Of a stretch of 64,000 nt of DNA, positions 1 to 12,560 are shown piece by piece. The position numbers and the translations under genes are program-made. The stretch comes from Ipomoea triloba (taxonomy: Eukaryota > Streptophyta > Magnoliopsida > Solanales > Convolvulaceae), in assembly GCF_003576645.1 (NCBI RefSeq), contig NC_044920.1:11465032-11529031 (forward strand), read 5' to 3'. The number at the start of each line of letters is the position of its first letter. Within the stretch, counting starts at the first letter, position 1. Under the pieces are notes generated by a model. The model did not search any database and was not told where the DNA came from. It saw only the letters and a list, made by a program, of their open reading frames with translations.

Positions 1-1111
1 AATAAGCAAGATAGAATTAAATTGAAAAGGAAACAAAATAGCAACAATAATAAAGGGAATAGAAAAAAAAAACAAAAGAAGAAGAAGCAATGATTAAAAA
101 AGTGATAAAAAATAAAGGGAATAAGGGGAACAAAAATAAATATAAAGTAATTTTTTTGAATTAAATATTAAGAAATTATTTAAATAAAAAGAAAGGGTGA
201 AAAATTCCACGGCAATGACGCTAAAATTGATGGACAATTTAATTATCATCACAAGTGCACGAATCACTATAGTGATAGTGTGCAAAAGAAATGGTCGAAT
301 CCACAGGGAATTGGTACAATACAATTTATAGACTTGAAAATAATTAACTTGAATGCAATAAAATAAAACCGAAAATAGTAATATAACTTGGGGAAATAAA
401 ATAATTAAACAGTAAGAAGACCGAGATACTAGACAATTTAGCAACGAACAGGGAAAACAATCGAATAACCACGAAATGAAATAACAGCAAGGGAATAAAG
501 ACTAGGAACATCAATCAATTACCAATACTTATGTTGCATATTAATTTAACTTTGCCAACCAATTAATGGTTCGTTCTAACTGTTATATGACTACTCCGTA
601 TGGCGTCTAGAGTCAATCACGTGCTTTAATTATTCATGTACTTAAGATACTTATTCAAACGGCTAAAACTCATTTAGCCTAAAAGAACTACGGAATACTC
701 GGGGTGTGAATTTAATAAATAATCTAATAAGACAATTAAATTATTTATCATTTTATCCCCCAAGAGCATGTAATTATTGTGTTACTCAGATAATTCCCTC
801 AAATTAATATAATTGAGTCATGCTAAGTTGGTCACCCATTAACACCATCAATTAACAGAAGAAAATCAAAGGTCGAAATTTAATGTGATAGGAAAATTAA
901 ACACAAATCAATACATAAATTTCATGGTAACTTAAATCATGTTCCTAGAATAATTACTTAGCAAAGCATAAAGAATTTTGGCATGAATCAACTCACGCAA
1001 CACTGTTTTCCAAAGATTAATTATGCAATTAATTAACAATAATGAATATAAAGGAGAATAAAGAATAGTCGTATGAAACTTGTTGCCTAGGAATTTCTTG
1101 TTGATTGCTGT
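1..1111. other. AT-rich flank, unclassified repeat-like DNA
   Basis: No convincing gene is visible; the open frames are AT-rich noise. The stretch around 230-320 (a GTCGAATCCACAGGGAATTG-type sentence) resembles a motif I associate with plant retroelement-derived DNA, but I cannot assign a family. This DNA was interrupted by the large retrotransposon starting at 1117, because the GAAGA at 1112-1116 recurs at 35097-35101. The sequence after 35101 should therefore be its natural continuation. Confidence 0.4.
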
Positions 1112-1477
1112 GAAGATGATAAGCACCCAAGATAACTAAAATTAAGGGTCTAAGTTGGGGTCTTTTAGTAACGTTTTGTATCCTTATGTGAATTATTTAT
1201 GGCGTTTTTGTGCTCTAATGCATAAGTCTATAGCAAAAGTATATCTTTGGTGTATTTGAGTGTTTTTATAGGTCACGAGAATCAAGTGGCAAGATATGAG
1301 GACTTAACGAGCAAACAAAGTGAGGAAGAAAAGCCTGGGGCAGTGCTGAACAACTCTCCATGCGTGGAGCCTGCATGGATCATTTCGAGTGCTGATCCAC
1401 GCTAAGCCTCCACGCTTGGAGCCTGCGTGGACAGGAAGTGCGGAAATCATTAATGAGAGTGGCAATTTTGGGGAAGC

Positions 1478-3801
1478 TGTGAAACCCCCAAAATTTTCAC
1501 TCTGGCATAGGCAAATACTTAATATAAAGCTAGCAAATCTCATAACCAAGACAGAATACAACGGAAGCAATACTAGTACTCAGAGGGTGTCATGCCACAT
1601 CTAGGTAAGTCAGCACCTAGATGCTAAGGCCAAAAATCCACAAACTAATCCATCAAAAGTAAACATAACTGTATAAGTCATTACATAATCAAAGTCTAAG
1701 GCGCGCAGGCCGGAAAATGTCTGAACCAACCAAGCAGATCACTAAGCTACTCATAAGGCGAAGTAGATCTATCACTAGCGCTCTCACGGCTCAATCTACT
1801 CCATACCTGAAAAAAAGTTAGAAACATTAGCAAAGGAATGCTAAGTAATCAACCACTCACACTCGTGAGAAATACATAGTATAGCATAGGTTGTAAATAG
1901 GTTTTACACACGCGTACAAAATATACACGCTAACGAGATTGTTCTTTATTTAAAATCATATGACTCAACAACAACAAGCTGAATGAATCACAAACCAAAG
2001 ACACTTCCAAGTGAATCCAATACCAAGGAACAAATCCATAATACAACAGTTCTACAATAAGATACTCAACCAAGGCATAAGTTCAACATAATAACTAGCA
2101 CAAGTGACCACAACCCAAGGTACATAGGATAAAACCCAAACCACAATCACCAACCATCACCACCAAACCATTACCACCAAACCATGATACCAATACCACA
2201 CCACAGAGGCAACCAATGCTCAATTATAGAGGCATAAAAGCCCAACCACATAGGCATAAAGCCCAACCACAGAGACATAAAGCTCATTACCACAGAGGCA
2301 TACAAGCCCAACCAACACAGAGGCATACAAACCCAACCAACACAGAGGCATACCAGCCCAAACAACTCCTCTCGTAATAACAACCACATGTAGAACCTTA
2401 GCTCAAATAACCGCTTCCAAAGGGTACACAAGACTCAAGAAGTCAATGAATCATTCATAAGGACACAAGGTCTCAATACATCAATTCATATTTTCATACT
2501 AACAGTACTCAGATTCAGAACATGCATACAGGACATGCTCAGAACAATAGCCAAGGAATTAACCAATAATACTAGCTCAATAATTCGAGATAATTGACCA
2601 ACGATTATGAATAAATACTCAATAATCAAGGTAGGATACTCAATAACATACTCATGACATATTCTAGAATCAAAGGTGAAACAATAGAGTTAATAAACCA
2701 TCAAACAATCATTGGAACAGAACCAGAAATGAACTGAAGGAACATAGTGGCAGAACACCACAGTCCGCTGGACTGGTCCGTAAGAAAGCTGCGGAGGGGA
2801 TCCACGAATCACACCTCACCGCTGCACCATTCCGCCGTGTTCAAGAGGAAAGTATTAGCGGGACACATTATACCGCCACTCACTTCCGTAAGAATAACTC
2901 CCCACGCAGAATACATAGAATCCAACCAGACTCGAAGCGATGATCAATAAACCATTCCAGTACCCAGATCAAGATCAGAATATACATTTCTAGAAGCTGA
3001 ATAATACATGGAATCCATAATATCAACACCCAAACAAACCAAGGTTCAAGGATAATGAATACAACTCAAGAATCACATGATATGCTCATCAAATCAACAA
3101 ATCAGGGCAAAACCAAGAATAATCTACAGGATCCACAACACCAAATCATATACATATTCAAGAGTGAAAGTAGGTTTTAGTGTAACATGGAAGATTACAT
3201 CTTGAAGCTTTAACAATCCAAAAGCAATCACAATTCCTAAGCTCAATCCCTCAGACCATCATCACCTCCTTGGTCATCTTAACCCAAGAAGCCCAAAGAA
3301 GAATAATAAGAAATTTATAAAAAGACTAGGAAATTATAAGATGAAATCCAATCAAACTAGGGATTAGTACTTACCCAATCACAATAAATCCTAAAAGAGT
3401 AATCTTGCTTGCAACTTTGCTAGGATGAAGAATGGTGTGTATGTAGGGTTTTAGGAATGAAAGAGATGGTGAAAGTCTTTTGCAAGAGAAGGAAAGAGGG
3501 TAGGGAATTATTATTAGGAAGCTTTTATATGAATCTTAAAATCATTAAATACATAGTGTATATAATATTAGGGTGTTTAAATAGAACATGGCCTCACCCA
3601 TAAGGGATGGGCTATCCAATTAAATACTAGTTAAATTAATATAAAGCATGGTCCTTCATAGATTGGGCCACTTAAATATTTAATTTACTATAAGGGGTGA
3701 AAGAGACCAAAATGGAAAATCCCTTTTAAAAATTAAATCAAGGAATTAGGCATTCTTAACAATTAAATAAATTAGAATATGAGATATATTTCTATTTAAA
3801 C
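1478..3801 (+). mobile_element. Truncated gypsy-type LTR (TGTGAAACCCCC start)
   Basis: It begins TGTGAAACCCCC directly after GAAGC, inside the outer LTR. The right side joins the outer LTR again at about 3802 without a matching GAAGC, so that end is truncated. It carries about 23-base tandem units of the AGAGGCATAAAGCCCAACCAC type (about 2200-2360) and a GC-rich patch (about 2747-2900). A second member of the same family lies at 4431-8976 with the same internal order. No coding sequence is recognised. Confidence 0.6.
2200..2360. repeat. Short tandem repeat inside LTR
   Basis: Degenerate tandem units of about 23 bases containing CACAGAGGCATA and GCCCAACCA. The repeat is related in wording and position to the 24-base array at 4514-4760, which supports the two host LTRs being one family. 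Confidence 0.75.
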
Positions 3802-4513
3802 AATTGAATTCTCTTAGGTAATCTTCATTTCTATTCTAGTTTATATTTCAATTTTGATTGCAATTTTAATTCCTTGTATGAAATTAGGTTTTGTGATTTC
3901 AATTGATAGAATGAATAGCTAATTGCTTTATAGGGATTGAATTGTGAAAAGTTGTGATGCCTAGTGTTGATCTATAATTCTCAATTGTGGAAATTGATTG
4001 TTCTAATTGGAATTCCTATTCTTATTTCATGATTGTAGTATTGATTGAATTCTAAGCGTTATTGGCCAATCTCTTGGATGATTAAGGCCTTAATCTAAGC
4101 ATGTTAGTGATTAGTGTTGAGGCTAGCTCCTTGCAATCATGAATTCCTATGTAGATCTAAGGTTAGGTTAGTAGGAAGGTGTTGAAGTCTAAGTGTTCGA
4201 TGAAATGCCTCTAATGCTTTTGGTTGGCTAATAAGCACTCCAAAGCTAGGGAGCTCTAGTACACTATTTGTGGAAATGAATCGAGATCAAACACCCTTGA
4301 ATAACCCATTTAGGTGAATCAATGTTCCATTGGAATAGACGCATGATGATGCATCACAACCAAGCACGATTCGTTCCCTAGTTTCTTCCGTTTGATTGTT
4401 TCATTACTTGTTTACTTTAGGAACCAAACAGATCTCAACCTAAGGATAACACCAACCCTTACCCTCCAACCAACATACTATTCCTCATACCAATCATCAA
4501 ACCCAAACTCAGT

Positions 4514-4760
4514 TCACAAAGGCAAATAATGCCCAAACAATAGAGGCAAATGGTGCCCAAATACACAGAAGCAAATGGTGCCCATATACACATAGGCAAA
4601 TAGTGCCCAAATACACAGAGGCAAATGGTGTCCAAATACACAGAGACAAATGGTGCCCAAATACATAGAGGCAAATGGTGCCCAAATACACAAAGGCAAA
4701 TGGTGCCCAAATACATAGAGGCAAATGGTGCCCAAATACATAGAGGCAAATGGTGCCCAC
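4514..4760. repeat. 24-base tandem array
   Basis: About ten units built on AGAGGCAAATGGTGCCCAA followed by ATACAC or ATACAT. All three reverse frames are open across it, producing CIWAPFA-like repetitive peptides that are artefacts of the repeat rather than genes. Confidence 0.85.
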
Positions 4761-6089
4761 GATTAATTCACCCTCAAACACCCCAAAGATACTCAAAGAT
4801 CCATCATCCACATCCAACCTTAGACTCAACCCAAGAACAAACCATTCACAGTGTTCATCTCAGATTATGAACTCAACCAACTCCCAGGGAATATAATCAA
4901 GGATTTAACTAACCAAGAGACTCAAATAATGAACCAAGATATGTGAATAAATACTCCAAAAACATGGTAAAATACCCAACTAATTATTCCAACAAAATCC
5001 AGAACAAAAGGGGAAACAACCAAACAACAGATCACAAAATAACTCACTGGAACAGAATCTCAATAGAACAGACGGAACCCCCAAACGGAACTCTGCCCTC
5101 CGCCACCCACCTCCGCAAGAAGGGAGCGGACCACCTCAACGGAACCCTCTCTTCCGCCGTCCCTCACCGTGACCCACTTACGGAAGACTCCAGCGGGACA
5201 CAGTATACCGCTGGGGTACTCCGCAAAGGCAAACCCAAACCTCAGATCACAGACTCAGACAGAATACGCAATGTCCATTCCAGAATACAAAAATAAGATC
5301 AGATTGTTCAGATTACAACTCCCATAAGCCAAATAAACATGGAATCCATACCAATAAATATCCATAAACATCAAGATACAAAGGATCAAGAACACAAGTT
5401 CATAAATCCATAAAGATTATGAAAATAACATGATGCAAGGTACACTACAAAAAAACGCGGAAATAACGACGGATTTAGCGACGGTTTAGCGATGAATTTG
5501 CTTATTTAAAAAAAAATGAAAATTAGCGACGGATTAGCGACGAAAACTTTTTATCGTTAAATCCGTAGCTAATTTTAGCGGTAAATTTTCGCGCATAAAC
5601 TTGCTACGGATTTTTGTCAAAAATTCACGCTAATTTTTTAGAAGCAAGATATACCAGGTAATTGTGAGCCGGAATTTTTTTGACAAAATCTAGCGACGGA
5701 AATTTTAATCCGTTGCTAAAGTAGCGACGGATTCAAAATTCCGTCGCTAGATAATTAAGGAAACGGGCAAAAATTTTTCAAAATAAAAATCTAGCGACGA
5801 AATTTGAATCCGTCGCTAGATTTTCACTAAAAATAGTGGGATTTTTAATGAAATTTAGCGACGGATTTTGAATAAAATCCGTCGCTACGATCCATCTCTA
5901 CATATAGCGACGGATTCAAAATCCGTCACTAAAGTAATATAACCTTGTGTAATAGAATCTAGCGACGGAATTGAAATCCGTCGCTAATTCTAGCGACGAA
6001 ATTTAATTCTGTCGCTAAATGTGAATATAGAATATTGCAACCTTTGGTGTGAACATTCAACATTTCAGCCCTAAACATTGGTTTACAAT

Positions 6090-6400
6090 TTACATACACA
6101 GCCGCCGCTGAGAGCTCTGCCAGGACTTCCCCTAGCCGACTGCACAGCATCTGCCGTAGACCGCCGACCACCGACAGCACTACATCCGCCGTCGACAGTC
6201 GACAACACCGTATCCCCTGCCCGACCGCCGACTGCTCTGCCGTGCATGCCCCATATCCGCCTAGGCCCCGAACGCTAAATGTCGACTTGCGAGGTGAGGT
6301 GAGGCTAAATGGCAAGGCAGTGACGCCGACTACGACTTGCGAGGCAGCAAGGCGAGGCTAAACGGCGACTTGCGAGGCGAGGCGAGGCTAAACGGCAAAG
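6090..6400. other. GC-rich interior of the CACTA element
   Basis: A GC-rich stretch of CCGCCGAC-like words is followed by GCGAGGCGAGGCTAAACGGC-type short repeats (about 6290-6400). Short open frames exist on both strands, but their translations look like repeat noise. It could be a captured host fragment; I do not recognise its source. Confidence 0.4.
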
Positions 6401-6964
6401 AAAAGCATTTTTACTGCGTCACACGAAGGACTCGAATTTGTAGAGTCCTCTCGCGTATTCATAAACCCTAAGAAAACATTCAATTCAGTAGCCCTAATTC
6501 CTCCGTCAATCGTACCGGACGCTTCTTGGTTGAAATAAAAGTTCTTTTGTTGTTGGTTTTAGTCTTATAAAAAACAAAATCTTCTCGTGTGTAAAAATCA
6601 AGGGCAATTTAGAGCTTCATCTACACTTCTACTTTGAAGTTAAAATTTCACTTTTTTTTCCCTTAACTCCAATTCTCGTGTGTGTGTGTGTGTGTTTTTT
6701 TTTTTTTTTTGTTGTTAGTTGTTGTTGTTATTACAGCAGAGAGCACCCCATGTAATGCTAAGGTGAAATTTGTGCTTTATAGACCTTGGTTGATGGGGAG
6801 AAGTGGGGAGCTGCAGTAGAAAATGCAGTTGGAAGGCTGGTGAAGGGTCAGCTATGTATGCTTTGATGGTTTTATTTTTTTTTGCCTATTATGCTGGTAC
6901 CTCTCCCCTCTCTCTCTCTCTCTCTCTTTCAGTTTATTTTTAACAATCTTTGATGATTTATTTG

Positions 6965-7115
6965 GATATATATATATATGTATATATGTATATGTATATA
7001 TGTATATACATATATACATATACATATATATATATATGTATATACATATATACATATACATATATATATATATGTATATACATATATACATATACATATA
7101 TACATATATATATGT
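6965..7115. repeat. TATATG/TATACA microsatellite
   Basis: A perfect to near-perfect alternating TA/TG run with higher-order units (ATGTATATACATATATACAT). It is partly self-complementary and could fold. Frames on both strands stay open and read IYMYICIY-like; none is a gene. Confidence 0.9.
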
Positions 7116-7124
7116 AGAAGTATT

Positions 7125-7370
7125 GTTTTCGAATTATTTTCCAAAACTGATCCAGAGAGAAAACAAAATCTGGACAGCACACTGCCAAGGGTAGAAACGT
7201 AATTTTCTGTGTTTATTTGAAGATCAAACTGACTCAAACTTTTAATGGATATCAAGTACTATAAGTTTAGGTTCTACCATAAAAATTTCAAGTAAAAATG
7301 AGTTCGGAAAGTATTTTTACAGAAATAATCTTTCAGACTGCGGCCAAGTTGAAATTTCCAACTACTGTGC
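7125..7370 (+). repeat. Gypsy LTR fragment captured inside the CACTA element
   Basis: This stretch shares long near-identical phrases (GGTAATTTTCTGTGTT, ATCAAGTACTAT, GGTTCTACCATAAAAATTTC) in the same order with 18910-19110 of the solo LTR at 17633-21192. It appears to be a diverged piece of that LTR family now carried within the DNA transposon. Confidence 0.65.
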
Positions 7371-8844
7371 ATTACACTTAGCTTTTATTGATTAATGGTG
7401 GTTAGATTTTTAATAATGGTGATTAGAGATTATTTATGAATTATTAAGATGATTAGTAGTCTATTGTTGAACTCTTGAGTTTAAAATTTACTTGTGCCTA
7501 TTTACTTGAACTCCTGAGTTTAAAATTTAGTTCCAATGGAATTGAAGTCAAAGAAAAGAGTATGATGTTTGATGCTTAATGCTTAATTGCTTGTGAAAAT
7601 AATGTAATGATGTTTTGCATGTGGGTGGAGGAGTATCATGCTGATGGTTTCCATTTCCATTCACTTCCATCAATGTTGTATACACAGAATGGATTTGCAT
7701 CATTTACTTCCAAAATCAACCAAAAGACTTTTGTTATGTAACTGTAGTTTTGATTTGATACTATTGTATTTTGATGATATATATATATATTATTTTATTA
7801 AAGTGTGATTTAAAGTATTGTGTTACTATAAAGTTTGATAATAGTTTAATTTTATGATAATATAAAATTTGATGGTAATTTGATAGTAGTAGGTAGTGTT
7901 GATGATAATAGTGTTAGATATAGTGTGTTGATATGGATTTTAAGTTTTAGCAGGTAAATTAAAAAAATAGGAGTCTTAATTAAAAAATAAAATATATATT
8001 TTTTTAAATATAATTAGCGACGGAAATATCTGTTGCTATTCCCTTTCAAATTCGTCACTAGATCTTCAAATTAGAAAATCAGCGACGGATTTTTTTCTTA
8101 ACCTAACGACGGATTTTCCGTTGCTAGATTTAACGACGGATTTCATCGTCGTTATTCCCTCACAAATTTCATCATCAAATTCGTCGTCGGAAGAAATTTA
8201 GCGACAGATTTATTTTACTTAGCGACGGAAATATTCGTCGCTAAACCCTAGCGACTGACAAAAATTTTGTCGCTAAATTCTAGTGAGGAGGGTTTTAGCG
8301 ACGGACATAATCCGTCGCTAAATAGCGACGGATTTCGCCCTTTTAGCGACGGATTTTGTCCGTCACTAAAAATGCATTTTTTTGTAGTGGTATATTCCTA
8401 AAGATAGACACTTACCCAAGCCTTATCAATCCTAAAAGAGCAATCTTGGTCTTGAATCTTGAAGATGAAAGTGTAGGATTTACTTAGGGTTCTTTAGAGG
8501 TGAAAGGAGTAGGATGAATTATATTTGCAGGAAATGAAAAGAGGAATAGGGTTGTAAGTACAAGACTTTTATATTAGTAGGGAAAGATCATTACATATAT
8601 CATGTATGTATCAATTAGGGTAAGACATGAAATAATGGGCCCTTATAAAATGGGTCTCACATTATTTATTATACTACTAGTTAGTAGGGAATTAATCCTT
8701 CAAGAATAAATATACATATTGGGCCATTATAAAAATACTCTTACTTATAAGAATTGTAAGGATCCAAATTTAAATAAATCCCTTACAAGAATTAAATCAA
8801 GAATTGGGCCTTAGAATAAATAATTAATTCCGGATTCAAGAATT

Positions 8845-8884
<40 letters not shown>

Positions 8885-8976
8885 ATTGGAAAGATTAAGC
8901 CCAATTAAATCAAATAAATTACCCGGTGGAAATAATTACCGGTCTCAAGGCTTGAACGAAATTACGGGGTACTACA

Positions 8977-9315
8977 CTTTCACTCCGTATAGCCGATGGT
9001 ACCACTCGGTATCTGAGAAGCTTGGTGGAGGATGTGCTTATAAAGGTTGGTGACTTTCTTGTGCCGGTTGACTTCGTGGTTTGTGAGATGGGGAGATATG
9101 AGCCCTTCGGCTCTTTGATTCTAGGGAGACCGTTCTTGGAGACGTGCCGTTCCCGAATTGATGTGGGCACGGGCGAAATTACATTAAAATTTGATGGTGA
9201 GAAAGCCAATACGGAGAAGGTGAATGCTGAGAAAGAAGGAAGGGAAGAGTTGAAAGGAATGGTCAAGGTGAAAACTAAGACCAGACCGAGATGGGAAAGT
9301 GAGAAGTTAGTGTAG
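8977..9315 (+). pseudogene. Retropepsin (aspartic protease) fragment of the outer gypsy element
   Basis: The translation reads through an IADGTTRYLRSLVEDV phrase, then IKVGDFLVPVDFVV, SLILGRPFLETCRSRIDV and a GEITLKFDG tail. This is the flap and second half of the protease found in Athila-type plant gypsy Gag-Pol proteins, where LILGRPFL is the conserved C-terminal protease motif. The catalytic D-T/S-G half should lie upstream and is missing, because the LTR fragment ending at 8976 abuts it. A lysine/glutamate-rich tail follows and the frame stops at 9313-9315. No reverse transcriptase follows. It is a dead remnant. Confidence 0.7.
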
Positions 9316-10590
9316 AAGAACACTTGGGTGCCCAAGTGCTTCCAACCAAAGATCAAAGAATATGGTTGAAAAGAAGGAAGAACGTTGCGTCTAGCCAAGG
9401 ACGTTAAACGTGGCACTTCTTGGGAGGCAACCCAATGTGTTTTTGTGTATATTTTGTTTTGATTTTCTTGTGGTTTTTTGTCATTTTTGTTAGTGTTTTG
9501 TTTGCGTATGTTTTTGGAGACTAATTTGCAGGGTTTGGTGGCCAAAACGGTGCTAAGTTCGAGCTAAAATTGACCAAGGTGGAAAGAAAAGCGGGGAAAC
9601 GGAAGATGAGAGTGTTTAGAACCAAGTAGGTTTACGTTCTTGTATGCTTGCATGATGTTCACCTCTTATTTCGTTAGGACCTTAGTCAAGAATCTCTCGA
9701 AGTGGGAGTGTATGTACACATCTTAATTTGAGAAGGATATTGTAAGCGAAGCCCGAAATTGAACTAACCTTGGTAGGGCATGGGAAAAAGGTGAGCCTAT
9801 TGGTGAGCATTAGAGAGAGAAAAATCCCAAATCCTAAGAAAAAGGCAAGAAGGGTTGTATGGTGAAAAAGTAGAAAAGGAAAAAGGCCACTCCTAGAGGT
9901 AAAAAACCAAGGAAAGTCGTCTTGGTAGGATTGGGCAACCATTGCACCGTCTTCGAACAAGTGTAGAACTCTACGTGAAGTCGGTAGTCCAAATGAAATG
10001 ATTCTAGAAGATGAGAAAACAATAAAGGAGGTGAGACGCTTTGCTAGGGTTCGGGTACCCATTGCACCGACCTTTGAAAAAGCATGGAGATCCATGTGAA
10101 GTCGGGTGCCCGATGACGTTACCCTAGGAAGTGAGAAGAAAGAGGGACCACCCTAAGCCATCGGCGGTGAGTGGTCCATGCCCCTACCCTCATTTATTTT
10201 TACGCATAAGGCTTTGGCATTCGGTTGGAAGGGTTGATTGAATTGTGTACATTGTTCCCACTAGTGGGATTGGCTTTAAGGCCCTAGCTAAATAGGAGGT
10301 GAATTTAATTTGGTTTGCATGCTTGCACATGGTATGAGAGGTGTGTCCCTAATACTTAAATGTCTATCTTTAAAGGGTTTTTGCTTCCCTAGAATATTTC
10401 TTGAGTTGTATGACATTTAGCTAACACTCTTTGTAGATAGCATGAGGGATTTCCCCCTCTCCGGTAGCTTTTGCATTCATTGTTGATTGACCGAATTGCC
10501 AATAGAGCGATCCTAGTTATCTTTGGTTCTTATGTGCTTATGGTTTGGAATGATTTGCTTGAGGAAAAGCAAAGTTAAGTGTGGAAACTT
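9316..10590 (+). other. Untranslated internal region of the outer retrotransposon with polypurine tract
   Basis: No coding domain is visible. Near 9400 is GACGTTAAACGTGGC followed by CTTCTTGGGAGGCAACCC, a sentence I associate with the end of pol in Athila/Tat elements. Two diverged direct repeats of about 110-120 bases (about 9930-10020 and 10045-10135) share CCCATTGCACCG and GTGAAGTCGG. The purine-rich AAAGTTAAGTGTGGAAACTT at 10571-10590 directly precedes the right LTR and is the likely polypurine tract. Confidence 0.55.
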
Positions 10591-11607
10591 TGATAAGCAC
10601 CCAAGATAACTAGAATCAAGGGTCTAAGTTGGGGTTATTTAGTAACGTTTACTATCCTTATGTGAATTATATATGGCGTTTCCGTGCTCTAATGAGTAGG
10701 TCTATTGCAAACCTATATCTTGGTGTATTTGAGTGTTTTTATAGGTCCCAGAAATCAAGTGGCAAGACATGAGGACTTAACGAGCAAATGAAGCGAGGAA
10801 GAAAAGCCCGGGGCAGTGCTGAACACCTCTCCACGTGTAGAGCCTGCATTGATCGTTTCTAGCTCTGATCCACGCCAAGCCTCCACGCGTAGAGCCTACG
10901 TAGACAGGAGGTGCGGAAATCATTAATGAGATGGGCTATTTTGGGAAGCTATTTAAAGGCTTAATAAGGAAATTTTAGAAGAGTTAGACAATTTTTTAGA
11001 TCATAATTCTAGATTAGACTTTTACTTTGAAGAACATTGTAGAGAGGTTTTCAAAAAAAAAAAAAAACATTGTAGAGAGAGAAAGGAGAGATTCTAGAGA
11101 TTTTCATCATTTGATCCAAGTTTGAAGAAGCAATTTTACATTGAAGCTTGTAATTGAATTCTCTTAGGTAATCTTCATTTCTATTTTAGTTTATGTTTCA
11201 ATTTTGATTGCAATTTTAATTCCTTGTATGAAATTAGGTTTTGTGATTTCATTCCTAGAATGAATAGCTAATTGCTTTATAGGGATTGAATTGTGAAAAG
11301 TTGTGATGACTAGTGTTGATCTTTAATTTTCAATTGTGGAAATTGATTACTCTAATTGGAATTCCTATTCTTGTTTCATGATTTTATATTGATTGAATTC
11401 TAAGAGTTGTTGGCCAATCTCTTTGACGATTAAGGCCTTAATCTAAGCATGTTAGTGATTAGTGTTGATGCTAGCTCCTTGCAATCATGAATTCCTATGT
11501 AGATCTAACTATCTAAGGTTAGGTTAGTAGGAAGGTGTTGAAGTCTAAGTGTTCAATGAAATGCCTCTAATGCTTTTAGTTGGCTAATAAGCAATCCTAA
11601 GCTAGGG
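10591..11607 (+). repeat. Right LTR of the outer retrotransposon, first part
   Basis: It begins TGATAAGCACCCAAGATAAC and aligns with 1117-1477 and then 3802-4260 of the left LTR, with moderate divergence (base substitutions and small indels). It is interrupted at 11607 by the gypsy LTR starting TGTAACACCCCC and continues at 34758. It contains the GC-rich tccacgc/gcgtgga-type hyphenated palindrome at about 10830-10905. Confidence 0.8.
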
Positions 11608-12399
11608 TGTAACACCCCCAAAAACGGCCAATTTTTTTTTTCTTATTTTCACAAAACAATTCAATAGACCTTAAAACATAATTTGAAATATGGAAGCTTT
11701 ACAAACTTTATTAAGGGTATTACCGCCACACTTAGGCAACTAATGAACCTAAGTGCTAATTTAAGGCTAAACCACAAAACAAAATTTAAGTAAAATCTCC
11801 ATCCAAAAATTAATCTTTAGGGAAAACATCACCCCTTATTCAATTCTATTTAAGTCCATAATAGATAAAAACCAACTATTACACCAGACTTGCAAATCGT
11901 GCTAACGCTCTCATCCATATCAATTCTTCAATCCATTCCTGCTAAATCATAGAAGGAAAATAACACAAATAACAAAAATATTAGCAACACTTGCTAAGTA
12001 AGGGTGTACTTTGCCCAAAAACATACATTAAATAAAATAAGGTACATGTTTTTCAAAACGAATATTCTTTAAAAGTTACTTACAATACACCTCTTGCTTC
12101 ATCAACAATAAATCTCCATATACCAAAATTTTACCTTAGCAATATTAAATTTACTTTCTAACAAGTTAAAAGATTATGGAAGAACATCAACATATAAATG
12201 AGACAGGGTCCTTTATACTTAGGCCCTAGTGAACAGCTCCACGCTGAACACTCCACAAATTCCCATTCCAGTGGAATCTGGACCCAAACCTTAAGTGTGC
12301 ACACCCCCGAATGAGGATTCCAAGCCTCACCGAGAAGTTCTAAGCCCAAGGTAGCCATGATATGTTTCTACTGGCTCCTCCCAAAATAGGGTACATAGA

Positions 12400-12560
12400 C
12401 GACCCTAGTGGTAAATTCATATAACCACTTCACAACTAAACAGGACAAATAATGCCCTAGTGATAAATTCATATAACCACTCCAAAATTTAAACAGGACA
12501 AATAACGCCCCAATGGTAAATTCATATAACCACTCTAAAATTTAAACAGGACAATTAATG
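12400..12560. repeat. About 62-base tandem repeat in gypsy LTR
   Basis: Three units containing GGTAAATTCATATAACCACT and AAACAGGACAAATAA with small differences. Internal tandem arrays of this sort recur in each gypsy LTR family of the window. Confidence 0.8.

Larger units (their letters stand above)
1117..4430 (+). repeat. Left LTR of the outer retrotransposon, interrupted and truncated
   Basis: LTR parts are 1117-1477 and about 3802-4430. They align with 10591-10953, 11149-11607 and 34758 onward of the right LTR. The middle is replaced by another LTR (1478-3801), with loss of about 190 bases present in the right copy. The 3' end, primer-binding site and gag are missing beyond 4430, where the next LTR fragment begins. 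A GC-rich hyphenated palindrome (tccacgc...gcgtgga type) sits at about 1355-1432. Confidence 0.7.
5443..8389. mobile_element. Non-autonomous CACTA (En/Spm-type) DNA transposon, 2947 bp
   Basis: The ends are CACTACAAAAAAACGC and TTTTTTTGTAGTG, the inverted CACTA terminus. The three bases GTA flank both sides (5440-5442 and 8390-8392), the expected 3-bp TSD. Both subterminal zones (5460-6020 and about 8010-8370) are packed with TAGCGACGGATT and its reverse complement, the usual site for CACTA transposase binding. No TNPA/TNPD-like coding sequence is visible. The interior holds a GC-rich patch (6090-6400), a TATATG microsatellite and a piece resembling a gypsy LTR (about 7125-7370). Confidence 0.92.
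4431..8976 (+). mobile_element. Second truncated LTR of the same gypsy family, split by a CACTA element
   Basis: The right end is GGGGTACTACA at 8976, the mirror of a TGTAGTACCCC-type LTR start. The left end is missing and abuts the outer LTR at 4430. The internal order matches the 1478-3801 copy: tandem AGGCAAATGGTGCCCAAATA units, a GC-rich patch (about 5050-5230), then a stretch with cctaaaagagcaatcttg and a trailing AT-rich part. The LTR is interrupted by the CACTA element at 5443-8389. The flanks (outer LTR on the left, outer protease on the right) show that a deletion removed the outer 5' internal region. Confidence 0.6.

Noticed and set aside
4459..4829. Three overlapping reverse-strand ORFs with CIWAPFA repeats
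   Set aside because: Translation of a 24-base tandem array within an LTR.
6852..7255. Several ORFs reading YIYIYMYI
   Set aside because: TATATG microsatellite.
8919..9545. 208-residue minus-strand ORF
   Set aside because: Antisense to the protease remnant and LTR sequence; no domain and repeat-derived content.
11032..11075. Poly-A tail of a retrogene
   Set aside because: The A-run lies within a short local duplication (AACATTGTAGAGAG on both sides) in the LTR; no retrocopied gene is present.
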